A stretch of 64,000 nt of DNA from CAVZMO01 sp963776195 (GTDB taxonomy: Bacteria; Nitrospirota; Thermodesulfovibrionia; Thermodesulfovibrionales; SM23-35), in contig CAVZMO010000014.1 of assembly GCA_963776195.1 (NCBI GenBank), positions 146,607 to 210,606 of the forward strand. Reading direction: 5' to 3'. Below the pieces are notes generated by a model that had not been told where the DNA came from, did no database searches, and saw only the letters and a program-made list of their open reading frames with translations. Below are positions 53,711 to 62,106 of this stretch, piece by piece. The translations under genes were made by a program, and so were the position numbers. The stretch's first letter is position 1. Every line of letters starts with the position of its first letter.

Positions 53711-54430
53711 ATGACGGCAAGTGAAAAATTAATCCTTGCCCTTGATGTATCGGAACATGATTATGCTTTAGAACTTGTCAATAAATTCAATGGATACGTT
53801 GGAATATTTAAAGTAGGACTTGAACTATTTAGCGCCTGCGGACCAAAGATAGTCGAGGATATTATTAAAAGGGATAAAAAGGTCTTCCTCGATCTTAAAT
53901 TTCATGACATTCCCAACACCGTATCAAGGGCAGCTGTTGCGGCAGCAAGGCTCGGTGTGCATATGTTTAATGTACATGCTTCAGGTGGACTTGATATGAT
54001 GAAAAGATGCAGGGATGATGTGGTCGAAGTCTGTCTCAAAGAGAATATAGACCGTCCGAAGATCCTTGGTGTTACCGTTCTCACAAGTCTTTCACGGGAG
54101 GTTCTCAGAGATGAACTGGGGATACAGTATGGCCTGAGGACCCATGTCAGACATCTTGCGGCTCTTGCCCTTAAGGCAGGTCTCGACGGTGTTGTTGCCT
54201 CTGCAAGAGAAGTTGAATTAATAAGAAACCATTGCGGCAGAGGTTTCCTTATCGTAACACCCGGTATCAGGCCTTCCTGGACGCCTCCAGACGACCAGAA
54301 GAGGACTATGACGCCTAAAGAGGCCATCAGGGAAGGGGCGGATTACCTTGTAATGGGACGTTCCATCCTGCAGCAGCCGGATCCTCTGAAAGCCATCGAG
54401 TTAATTACTCTCGAAGTACTCACTGCGTGA
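53711..54430 (+). CDS. pyrF: Orotidine-5'-phosphate decarboxylase
   Basis: The 239-residue enzyme makes UMP from OMP. The catalytic KFHDIP tetrad region is FLDLKFHDIPNTV, with the FKVGLEL strand before it and the phosphate-binding VTPGIRP and DYLVMGRSI near the C-terminus. AGGGCAGG precedes the ATG. Separated from dcd by element B. The following 300 bases (54431-54731) are AT-rich with no gene or terminator that I can support. Confidence 0.96.
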   Translation: MTASEKLILALDVSEHDYALELVNKFNGYVGIFKVGLELFSACGPKIVEDIIKRDKKVFLDLKFHDIPNTVSRAAVAAARLGVHMFNVHASGGLDMMKRCRDDVVEVCLKENIDRPKILGVTVLTSLSREVLRDELGIQYGLRTHVRHLAALALKAGLDGVVASAREVELIRNHCGRGFLIVTPGIRPSWTPPDDQKRTMTPKEAIREGADYLVMGRSILQQPDPLKAIELITLEVLTA

Positions 54431-54731
54431 GCTTTGATTGTACAATTTTATAAACTAACACCCGAAGAAATTTGGTTATTGCTTCATTAATTTGACCGAT
54501 GTGGTCTTTATTTATAATCACCCCTTCAAAAAAAAACATTTTGCAGTATATTGGCAAGATGTTAGTACCTCGCAAACACATTTACAGCAGTAGTTACTAA
54601 GGGGCTATTGGCTGTTATGGCTGGGACTTCACACTATGAATGTTCCTCTTTATTGGTCACTCTTGCCACCTCTTGTTTAGCATGTCTCTTTTCGTATCAA
54701 GCCGTTCCCAACCGACGCTGCATTTTTTTCC

Positions 54732-55100
54732 TTAATCTTCAGTGAGTAGGTCTGCGGTTTCCACTTGGTAGGCGAAATATTCTTTACCGTCATACCCGTT
54801 CAGTTTAGTTGCAACGAAGACACCATTAATGAGTTGTCCTTTCACACGGTCATTCGTCTGTGCATTGCTAAAATCAATATTTATCGTTTTGCTGCTTTGA
54901 TAGGTTAATGTCAATGTATGCTTTGAAGTGTTAAGATTTGAAATAGTGCCCCCTATCTTGAGGAAAACAGCGGATGCTGTACAACTGCCGGCATCGATAT
55001 TAAAACTTGAAGATTCTACCTTAACCGAAATATTTTCACTAAGAGCAACCTCAAGAAGCTGGTCGATAAGAGCTGGCCGGGAAAAACTGGACAGAGACAT
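54732..55100 (-). pseudogene. DUF5666-like protein truncated by the insertion sequence
   Basis: The fragment reads VKVESSSFNIDAGSCTASAVFLK and then NTSKHTLTLTYQSSKTINID, a repeated beta-strand pattern like DUF5666 exported proteins. Its 5' part stops at the left end of the IS (55074). The only available start codon (ATG at 55100) and the first nine codons come from the IS terminal repeat. The N-terminal signal and lipid site that such proteins normally have are gone. Confidence 0.6.
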
Positions 55101-55235
55101 AAGTGGTAAAGCTGCTCTAAACTAAAACGCAGGGGGTATCAGAGATCGAGACATTGTCTGATCGCCCCTTATAGGGCAAATAGCGAAGCCTATTTTGCTG
55201 TTTGACCCTGCAGAAAGGAAAAAGGAGCAGCTAAG

Positions 55236-55538
55236 ATGGCAAAGAGACCGAGAAGGAACCACGGAGCGGCATTCAAGGCAAAGGTAGCACTGGAGGCAAT
55301 CAAGGGAGAACAGACGATAGTTGAGTTGGCGGAGCGCTTCGAAGTGCATCCTAACCAGATCACTGAGTGGAAGAAACAACTTTTGGAGCGGGCAGAGGAA
55401 GTGTTTTCCAGGGATAAGAAGACGGAAGAAGGACCGAGCGTCAAGGAGCTACACGCCAAGATAGGACAGCTCGCCATGGAAAACGATTTTTTATCAGTCG
55501 CGCTCGGGCGGATAGCCGAGCCGGGCGCAAGGAAATGA
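55236..55538 (+). CDS. IS3-family transposase OrfA
   Basis: The 100-residue protein has the helix-turn-helix used to bind the IS ends (FKAKVALEAIKGEQTIVELAERF, then HPNQITEWKKQLL) followed by a leucine-rich coiled segment (VKELHAKIGQLAMENDFL). AAAGGAG precedes the ATG. Its stop overlaps the orfB start (ATGA). The frame is intact, so the element could be active. Confidence 0.93.
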   Translation: MAKRPRRNHGAAFKAKVALEAIKGEQTIVELAERFEVHPNQITEWKKQLLERAEEVFSRDKKTEEGPSVKELHAKIGQLAMENDFLSVALGRIAEPGARK

Positions 55539-56365
55539 TCGACCCTGAGCATGCATTACCGCTGAGCCGGCAAAGCCGGATACTTGAGCTATCCCGGTCG
55601 AGCCTGTACTACGAGGCGATTCCGACCAGCAAGCGTGATGTGGAACTTATACTTCTGATCGATGAGATCCACCTGAAGTATCCGTTTTACGGCATTCGGC
55701 GGATACGCAATGAACTTCGGGACCTCGGACATGACATAGGCCGCAGCCATGTCAGCACCTTGATGAAGAAGATGGGCATCAGGGCCTTATACCCGAAACC
55801 CAGGCTGTCGAAACCGAATCCGGAGCACAAAATCTATCCCTATCTCCTGCGGGGTCTGGAGATTACCCGCGCCAATCACGTTTGGGCTACCGATATTACG
55901 TATATTCCAATGGCCAAGGGGTTCTGCTACCTCGTGGCGATCATGGACTGGGCAAGCCGCCGGGTGCTGGCGTGGCGGCTATCAAACACGTTGGACGTCT
56001 CCTTCTGCACCGAGGCGCTTGAAGAAGCGATCAGGAAGTATGGAACACCGGAGATATTCAACACCGATCAGGGCAGTCAGTTCACCTCAGAAGCCTTTAC
56101 GGACATTCTCATCAGCAACGGCATCAGTATCAGCATGGATGGCAAAGGACGCTGGGTGGACAACGTCTACGTAGAAAGACTCTGGAGGAGCGTGAAGTAC
56201 GAAGATATACATCTGAAGGCCTATGGCTCTATTACCGAAGCCAGGCGCGGGCTTGCAGATTATTTCGAGTTCTACAACAATCGGCGTCGGCATCAAGGCC
56301 TTGACGACAGGACCCCACATGAGGTTTACTGGACTACACTACCTCAGATGCAGGTAGCGGCATGA
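55535..56365 (+). CDS. IS3-family transposase OrfB (DDE integrase)
   Basis: The 276-residue protein contains the HTH_21-type region (YPFYGIRRIRNEL) and the DDE catalytic core: Asp in VWATDITYIPM, Asp in FNTDQGSQFTSEAF, Glu in DNVYVERLWRSVKYE. NNRRRHQGLDDRTP near the end is typical. It begins with an ATG overlapping the orfA stop and is normally made by frameshift or re-initiation. No disabling change is seen. Confidence 0.95.
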   Translation: MIDPEHALPLSRQSRILELSRSSLYYEAIPTSKRDVELILLIDEIHLKYPFYGIRRIRNELRDLGHDIGRSHVSTLMKKMGIRALYPKPRLSKPNPEHKIYPYLLRGLEITRANHVWATDITYIPMAKGFCYLVAIMDWASRRVLAWRLSNTLDVSFCTEALEEAIRKYGTPEIFNTDQGSQFTSEAFTDILISNGISISMDGKGRWVDNVYVERLWRSVKYEDIHLKAYGSITEARRGLADYFEFYNNRRRHQGLDDRTPHEVYWTTLPQMQVAA

Positions 56366-56421
56366 GGCAGAGCAGCTTATCACTTAAGAATTGCTTCAGG
56401 CTGTCCAAACAAACCCGGCCA

Positions 56422-57256
56422 CCTCTGGTAATTTCCGAAAGCATCTCGTACACAAACATCGGATGATGACGGTTTTTGTATCTTGCGATATCGCCGGTTG
56501 ACATCATCTCTTCAAGTGACCCAAATTCATATATCTTCAACAAGGCTTCATTGACATAAAGAAAATCTCCCTGCAGATTGGTTTGTATATTCCTACAAGG
56601 GCGTTCTCTACAAGGCTTCGATATTTTTCCTCCGAAGCTCTTAACGCCACATCCGCACTTTTGCGCTCGGTGATGTCCCTAAAATCCCTTCTCCTGCCGA
56701 ATTCAAAATCACTTCGTGGTGACGACGGAGCCTTTCTATATCCTTCTCATATCGCTTCCGCTCGGTGATTTCTCTGTCAATACTCTCAATCGTCTCGTTC
56801 GTCACTTCCTTCAAAACTTCCAATAGTTCTACCTGGGATACCCCTGAAACTCTTGCATCAAGGTCTCCTTTTGAGACCCTCTTCAACAACATCAAAATGC
56901 TCACAGAGACTTATGGCAAACTCATGACATTGATCAACCATTTCTCCGATGTTCATCGCTGTCAAATTGACTATGTGTTTTAATTGTGAAATTAACTCAA
57001 CTTCTGATTCTTCTGATATCCTTACATCGGGATCTCCAGAGGCTACTTTTTTTAATGCCTCGAAGACCTCTGACAGGCCTATCACCAGTTCCATGCCGAC
57101 ACCTTTCAATTCTTTCTCCACATCTGTAAAGGCCTTCTCGGACTCTTCGAATTGTTTATCCATATCTTTAGAATGTTGTTCCAGTTCAACATTTCGCCGG
57201 CGTAATTCGGTTAGTTCATTTATAAGTTGCTTTTTTGTTTTGTTTTCATCTTTCAT
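56422..57256 (-). pseudogene. Truncated PAS/coiled-coil sensor gene, cut by the insertion sequence
   Basis: From the ATG at 57256 the frame gives a coiled coil (ELRRRNVELEQHSKDMDKQFEE), then HAMP-like repeats (VASGDPDVRISEESEVELI and VSKGDLDARVSGVSQVELL), then ERKRYEKDIERLRRHHEVILNSAGEGI, where a PAS domain should begin. The PAS body is missing: DITERKSADVALRASEEKY follows at once, then a second PAS (VENALVGIY, LYVNEALLKIYEFGS) that ends at the IS boundary in EMLSEITR. Three frame changes, an internal deletion and the missing kinase domain show that this is a decaying gene. Confidence 0.8.
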
Positions 57257-57297
57257 GTCGGATCCTATACAGGTACAGGCTCATTCCTTTGTATTTA

Positions 57298-57840
57298 TCA
57301 TTTATCTCTTTTTTTTGATGGGACTTCCGGCGAGCGGAGAAAAAGGCCGTTCTTAAGGGCAATAAGCGAAGCTTCAAGGCGGCTTGAGCAGCCAAGCTTC
57401 AAGTAAATGATATCGAGGTGGGTATTAACAGTTCCCGGACGTATGAGCATCTTATCCGCTATCTCCTTGTTCGAAAGGCCCTTTACAACGTAACGTAAAA
57501 TTTCTTTCTGTTTCTCGGTAAGATTGACCTCTTTCATAGTACGGGGGTCTTCACTCTCAAGCTTGAGAAACGCAAACACTTCTTTATTGCGCAACCTGCA
57601 CATATGGACGCGGACATCACGGCACGAGATATCTTGCAGGTGAGATGAACCGGCCTTGATCCATTCCATGAAGTCTTCGACGGACATCCCTCTTTGAGCA
57701 ATAATCTTTCTCGCCAGACTATTCACCCGGTGTTTGCCTTTTGCATCAATAAGTATTATGGGTTCATTTTCTAACTGCTCAAGACAGGTTATTAGCGAGT
57801 GCTTTAAGCTTGCCAGTATATCCTTGTCTATCTTATTCAC
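57298..57840 (-). CDS. LuxR-family transcriptional regulator
   Basis: The 180-residue protein ends with a LuxR/FixJ helix-turn-helix (LTEKQKEILRYVVKGLSNKEIADKM, then GTVNTHLDIIYLKLG). The N-terminal 100 residues look PAS-like (PIILIDAKGKHRVNSLARKI) with no receiver aspartate, so the signal is probably a small molecule or partner protein. It lies just upstream of the truncated sensor gene on the same strand, which may once have been its partner. Confidence 0.85.
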   Translation of the reverse strand: MNKIDKDILASLKHSLITCLEQLENEPIILIDAKGKHRVNSLARKIIAQRGMSVEDFMEWIKAGSSHLQDISCRDVRVHMCRLRNKEVFAFLKLESEDPRTMKEVNLTEKQKEILRYVVKGLSNKEIADKMLIRPGTVNTHLDIIYLKLGCSSRLEASLIALKNGLFLRSPEVPSKKRDK

Positions 57841-58077
57841 CTATTCACCGCGCGTCTCTGCTGCACTCTCACATGCCTTTCTTGCTTTTTTCTTCTGATG
57901 AGTTCATTTCTATTCCCTGTAAAAAGTAAGCGATTGATTAATACCACAAAAAAGACGCCTTTGTCCATCTCCCATTCGGGATAACCCGACTTGCAATCCA
58001 ATAAGCGCTGCCGGAACGACAGAAAGTGATGAGAACGTCGCCTTACTAATGACCGTCTTAGTAACCGTTGATATATT

Positions 58078-58107
58078 TTGCTATGGTAAGTCCGTTCAGG
58101 CTATACT
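58078..58107 (+). promoter_or_regulatory. Promoter of trpE
   Basis: TTGCTA (58078-58083) and TATACT (58102-58107) are 18 bases apart. The start site would be around 58114, only a few bases before the ATG at 58117, so the message may be leaderless. No leader peptide or trp attenuator hairpin is seen in the 276 bases after the LuxR gene. Confidence 0.5.
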
Positions 58108-58116
58108 CCATAATAT

Positions 58117-59622
58117 ATGGTGGTCCCTTCGAAAAAAGAATTCATGGAGCGTATAAAGAGCGGCGGGATTCCACCGCTTCATCGGGAGATACCGTATTCA
58201 CCTCCATGTGGAATATATGAATCGGTAGCATCTCCAAACAGTCTGCTCCTTGAGAGCGTAAAAGGCCCGGAAAAGATTGCCCGATACTCTTTTATAGGGT
58301 TTGATCCTTATTTGATATTCAAGACAAAAAATGGACTTGTGGAGATCGGGGCAGCAGGGAAAAAGACTGAAGTTTCGGATAAGCCGCTGAGTATACTGAA
58401 GAAACTGATTGGGGCATACCGGCAGATCCCCTTCGATTATCTCCCTCCTTTTCAGGGAGGCGCCGCTGGTCTTCTCGGTTATGATTTTGTCCAATATCTT
58501 GAAAGATTACCCGAGAATGCCTTAGATGATCTCAATTTGCCGGATGCGCATTTCTTGATGGTCGATAAATGCATTGCCTTTGACCATGTATGTAAAAGAA
58601 GCTGGATTATTGTGTGTCCCGGCGCAAGAGATTCGTTGGATGGAAAAGGAGTGATCGGAAGTGCTGCTTGGCCGGAAAAATATGACGAGGCTGAGTATGA
58701 GATTGAAAAGATACGGAAACGGGTCAAAAGTTATCGGTTGAAAGTCAGCAGTGAAGACGCAAATGTCGAGGGCCGAATATCGAATGCAAGGGGGAAAATC
58801 AACGTCATCTATGAGATGAAAAAAAAAGATTACATGGACATTGTTAAGAAGGCGAAGGAATATATCGCTGCGGGGGATATTTTTCAGGCAAACCTCTCAC
58901 AAAGGGTTTCCGCCAATATCGGCGATAAATCTGCCTGGAACCTCTATAAAATACTGAGATCCATTAATCCGTCACCCTTTGCTGCATTCATGAATTTTAA
59001 AGATTACCAGATCGTGAGTTCTTCTCCTGAGAGGCTGGTGAGAGTAAGGGACGGAATAGTTGAAACAAGGCCGATCGCGGGAACGAGGCCGAGGGGAAGG
59101 GATAGCGAGGAAGACGAAATGATGCGCGAAGAACTTCTTTTGAATGAAAAGGAGAGGGCGGAGCACATCATGCTGATCGACCTTGAGAGGAACGACCTTG
59201 GAAGGATTTCGGACTACGGTACCGTAAGAGTCGATGAGCTTATGATCACCGAAGATTGCTCCCACGTAATCCATATCGTTTCGAATGTGACGGGAAATCT
59301 TGCAAATGGCAAAGACTGTTTCAATGCGATAAAGGCGGCATTCCCCGGCGGCACGATAACAGGGGTTCCAAAGGTGAGATGCATGGAGATTATCGATGAA
59401 CTCGAACCGGTAAGGAGAGGGCCGTATACAGGTTCAATGGGCTATATCGGTTTTTCCGGGAACATGGATCTCAATATAATAATCAGAACGTTTGTTATAA
59501 AGAGCAATGTTGCCTACGTGCAGGCAGGCGCCGGAATCGTGGCAGACTCAGATCCGGCGAGAGAATATCTTGAAACCCTGAAAAAGGCGGAAGCATTGAT
59601 AAGGACTCTGGGGATGGTTTAA
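58117..59622 (+). CDS. trpE: Anthranilate synthase component I
   Basis: The 501-residue enzyme makes anthranilate from chorismate. It shows the feedback-binding LLLESVKGPEKIARYSF, the chorismate-binding core AGDIFQANLSQR, PIAGTRPRGRD, LIDLERNDLGRI, HIVSNVTGNL, AFPGGTITGVPKVR and the GAGIVADSDP ending. It is followed by a convergent gene, so trpG and the rest of the pathway are elsewhere. No Shine-Dalgarno precedes the ATG, consistent with the promoter position. Confidence 0.95.
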   Translation: MVVPSKKEFMERIKSGGIPPLHREIPYSPPCGIYESVASPNSLLLESVKGPEKIARYSFIGFDPYLIFKTKNGLVEIGAAGKKTEVSDKPLSILKKLIGAYRQIPFDYLPPFQGGAAGLLGYDFVQYLERLPENALDDLNLPDAHFLMVDKCIAFDHVCKRSWIIVCPGARDSLDGKGVIGSAAWPEKYDEAEYEIEKIRKRVKSYRLKVSSEDANVEGRISNARGKINVIYEMKKKDYMDIVKKAKEYIAAGDIFQANLSQRVSANIGDKSAWNLYKILRSINPSPFAAFMNFKDYQIVSSSPERLVRVRDGIVETRPIAGTRPRGRDSEEDEMMREELLLNEKERAEHIMLIDLERNDLGRISDYGTVRVDELMITEDCSHVIHIVSNVTGNLANGKDCFNAIKAAFPGGTITGVPKVRCMEIIDELEPVRRGPYTGSMGYIGFSGNMDLNIIIRTFVIKSNVAYVQAGAGIVADSDPAREYLETLKKAEALIRTLGMV

Positions 59623-59632
59623 CTGAAAAGAA

Positions 59633-60703
59633 TTACCAAAACCTGAACCACCTTCTCCTTGTTTTTAAATTGTCTAAGATGTCTGCTATTTCCCTGAGAT
59701 GGGTTCCGACCTCTTTCTGTTCTTTCTTCATGTCCCTTATTTCGGTTTGAATACCAGAAATCGCATTCTTCAGTTCTTTTAGTGTCAGTGATATCTCGGT
59801 CATGCCATTGACGATCAAATCCATTTTTTCTGCGGAAACAACAAGTGTTTCCTTGATTTCCTCGATCTCTTTTTCCCTTGAAATAACAGGTATTTCCCTG
59901 ATTTCCCCGGCCTCTTCAGCTATAGTCTCTCTGGGCTGATAGGGTTCTTCCAGAACAGCGGTTTGCGCTTTTTCGCTGTTTCTTCCCTGCATTTCATATC
60001 GAGTCTGCTCTATTTCCATCTCCGGCAAAGTAATGCCTTCTACAACCGTTTCTTTCTTAGGTTTTTCTTCAGCGATAGCCTCGGCAGTCTCGGCGGCAGG
60101 TCGCACGTCAATCTTATGTTTTTCAGCAATGCCGTTGATGACAAGTTTGGTGATGTCTTGAAACGTATCTTCAACACCCTTTCCGTCTATAGCCATTGCT
60201 TCCTGGTATTCGTATTTCCCGTTTTCGTTCAGGTCCTTGTTCAAATCATCAACGGATAAGATATTCGTAAGGTCCCTTTTATTAAATTGAAGGATCACCG
60301 GGATCTCATCCGGGTTGATGTTATTCGCGATCAGATTTTCACTCATATTTTTCAGGCTCTCGATATTCTGTTCCCTCATCTCACGCTGAGAGTCTGCAAC
60401 AAATACAATGGCATCCGCGCCCTTAAGAACAAGTTTCCTTGTCGCGTTATACCTGACCTGTCCCGGCACTGTATAGAGCTGAAAACGGATAGAAAAATCG
60501 CTTATCTTTCCCAGTTCAACGGGGAGAAAATCGAAGAAGAGGGTCCTGTCTGCTTCGGTGGCAAGCGACAATAACTTTCCCCTCTTTGCAGGTTCAAAAA
60601 TGGAATGCAGGTATTGAAGGTTCGTGGTTTTTCCGCTCAATCCCGGGCCGTAATAAACGATCTTGATGGTGATTTCTTTCGTTGCATAATTAAAGAGGGC
60701 CAT
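59633..60703 (-). CDS. MglA-type small GTPase with long C-terminal coiled-coil extension
   Basis: The first 195 residues form a Ras-like GTPase of the MglA family: P-loop YYGPGLSGKTTNL, LYTVPGQVRYNATRK (the Pro before Gly-Gln is typical of MglA) and QFNKRDL. A further 160 residues, acidic then coiled (KMDLIVNGMTEISLTLKELK), end in RRRWFRFW. MglA switches control polarity and motility. It starts 3 bp after the GGDEF gene, so c-di-GMP and GTPase signalling appear to be transcribed together. Confidence 0.9.
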   Translation of the reverse strand: MALFNYATKEITIKIVYYGPGLSGKTTNLQYLHSIFEPAKRGKLLSLATEADRTLFFDFLPVELGKISDFSIRFQLYTVPGQVRYNATRKLVLKGADAIVFVADSQREMREQNIESLKNMSENLIANNINPDEIPVILQFNKRDLTNILSVDDLNKDLNENGKYEYQEAMAIDGKGVEDTFQDITKLVINGIAEKHKIDVRPAAETAEAIAEEKPKKETVVEGITLPEMEIEQTRYEMQGRNSEKAQTAVLEEPYQPRETIAEEAGEIREIPVISREKEIEEIKETLVVSAEKMDLIVNGMTEISLTLKELKNAISGIQTEIRDMKKEQKEVGTHLREIADILDNLKTRRRWFRFW

Positions 60704-60706
60704 AAA

Positions 60707-62106
60707 TTATACTATAGCATAAACAGCGTTTCTTGTCTGATGCTTAACCCTGTACATTGCATCGTCGGCAAGCCTGATAAGGTCTTCCTTGGATTTTGCG
60801 GTTTCCGGGTATGAGGCAACTCCGAAACTGGCGGTCAGTTTCAAAGCATAGCCTTCCTTCTTAAGAAACGTATTCTGCTCCACAGACTTCCTCATCCTTT
60901 CGGCGATCTGCGTGGCGGCAGTCGGCGGTGTCTGCGGAAGCACGATCACAAACTCATCTCCGCCATATCGCGCAACGATATCGATGGTCCTGAGGCTCCT
61001 CAACAGAAGCTGGCCCATCTCGACCAGCACCTTACTCCCTATGAGATGCCCGTAACGGTCATTGATACGTTTAAAGTAATCAACATCCATGAAAATGAGC
61101 GAAACCGAGGTGTGATACCGGGTTGAACGCTGGATCTCGATTTCGATGTTCTGTTGAGGTAACGTGTATTGAAGAGCTTCGTCAGATCGTCCGTAATTGC
61201 AAGTTCCGTCATCTTCTGATAGAGGGACGTCCTTTCGATAGCGATCGCGGTAAAATCGACAAGCTTCATCAAAAGATCAAGATCTTCTTTGCTAAAAGGT
61301 TCTCCGGTTTTCTTATTCACCAGTTCAAGTACGCCGAGCACCTGATCATGGATTCTTATAGGAACGCACATGAGGGATTTTGTTTTAAAATGGATCGCTT
61401 TATCGATTTTGCCGATGAATCGTTCATCTCTCGAGACATCGGGGACGACGACAGGGATGCCTTCACGCGCAACCCATCCGGCTATGCCCTCTCCCATCTT
61501 CAGCCTGATTTTATGCATCTCTTTTTTCTTTTTTGCGTTCGTTTTTTCGAAGACAAGTTCTCCTGTTTCGTGGTCGACCAAAAGCACGGACCATGCTTCT
61601 GCTTTTGTCATCTCTTTCACTTTTTCCATTATTTTTGTAAGAATTGTTCAACTCGAGCGAGGAAGTCAGTGTTTTGCTCACCTCTTCAAAGAAGTCGAGT
61701 TCACGCCTTACCGCAGAAGGTCGTTTTTCAACCTGCCGTGTTCGGCGATATCATTTGCTTTCACCAATAACTTTTGATAAAATACGCGAGCTCCTTTGCT
61801 CCGGGGATAGAGAGGATAGACCACGTTTTCTTTTGTCCAGGGCGTAAAGCCCCTGAAAGCATGGGTGTTGAGATTATTATCTTCGGAATGCTTCTGGATA
61901 AATTCAGAAATTCACTAAAAGACGGATGCCGGCCAGTGATTTATCGGCGACAATCAAATCCGCTTTTTCATAAAACGCAGGAACTTGTCGAGAGAATCAA
62001 ATTTGCTGATGCTGAATCCCAGAGATACAAGAGAATCCTTATAATCGTTTTTCGCAGCACTTCGGCCTATAACAAAAATGATTTTAGAGCATTCACACCA
62101 CAGCAT
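60707..62106 (-). CDS. Receiver-like / GAF / GGDEF protein, probable diguanylate cyclase (about six frameshifts)
   Basis: Reading all frames from the ATG at 62106, which overlaps the secA stop, gives a coherent protein of about 466 residues. First comes a receiver-like domain (KIIFVIGRSAAKNDYKDSL, KADLIVADKSLAGIRLL, IISTPM) without a clear phosphoacceptor. A helix (RRELDFFEEVSKTLTSSLEL), a GAF domain (WSVLLVDHETGEL, VLGVLELVNKKTG) and a GGDEF domain (DVDYFKRINDRYGH, YGGDEFVIV) follow. It should make c-di-GMP in response to a GAF ligand. Each break sits at a short homopolymer and restores homology with one base, so sequencing errors are likely. Confidence 0.82.

Larger units (their letters stand above)
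55074..56421 (+). mobile_element. IS3-family insertion sequence with terminal inverted repeats
   Basis: The left end TGGCCGGGAAAAACTGGACAG (21 bp, 55074-55094) matches the right end read inwards, which begins TGGCCGGG at 56421 and also contains TTTGGACAG; similarity continues inwards through AAGTGRTAAAGCTGCTCT. Two overlapping frames, orfA and orfB, fill the 1,348-bp interior. The flanks show no target duplication, and two different truncated genes abut the ends, so the site has rearranged since insertion. Confidence 0.9.

Noticed and set aside
57841..58116. trp leader or T-box upstream of trpE
   Set aside because: No run of Trp codons, T-box motif or attenuator hairpin could be found.
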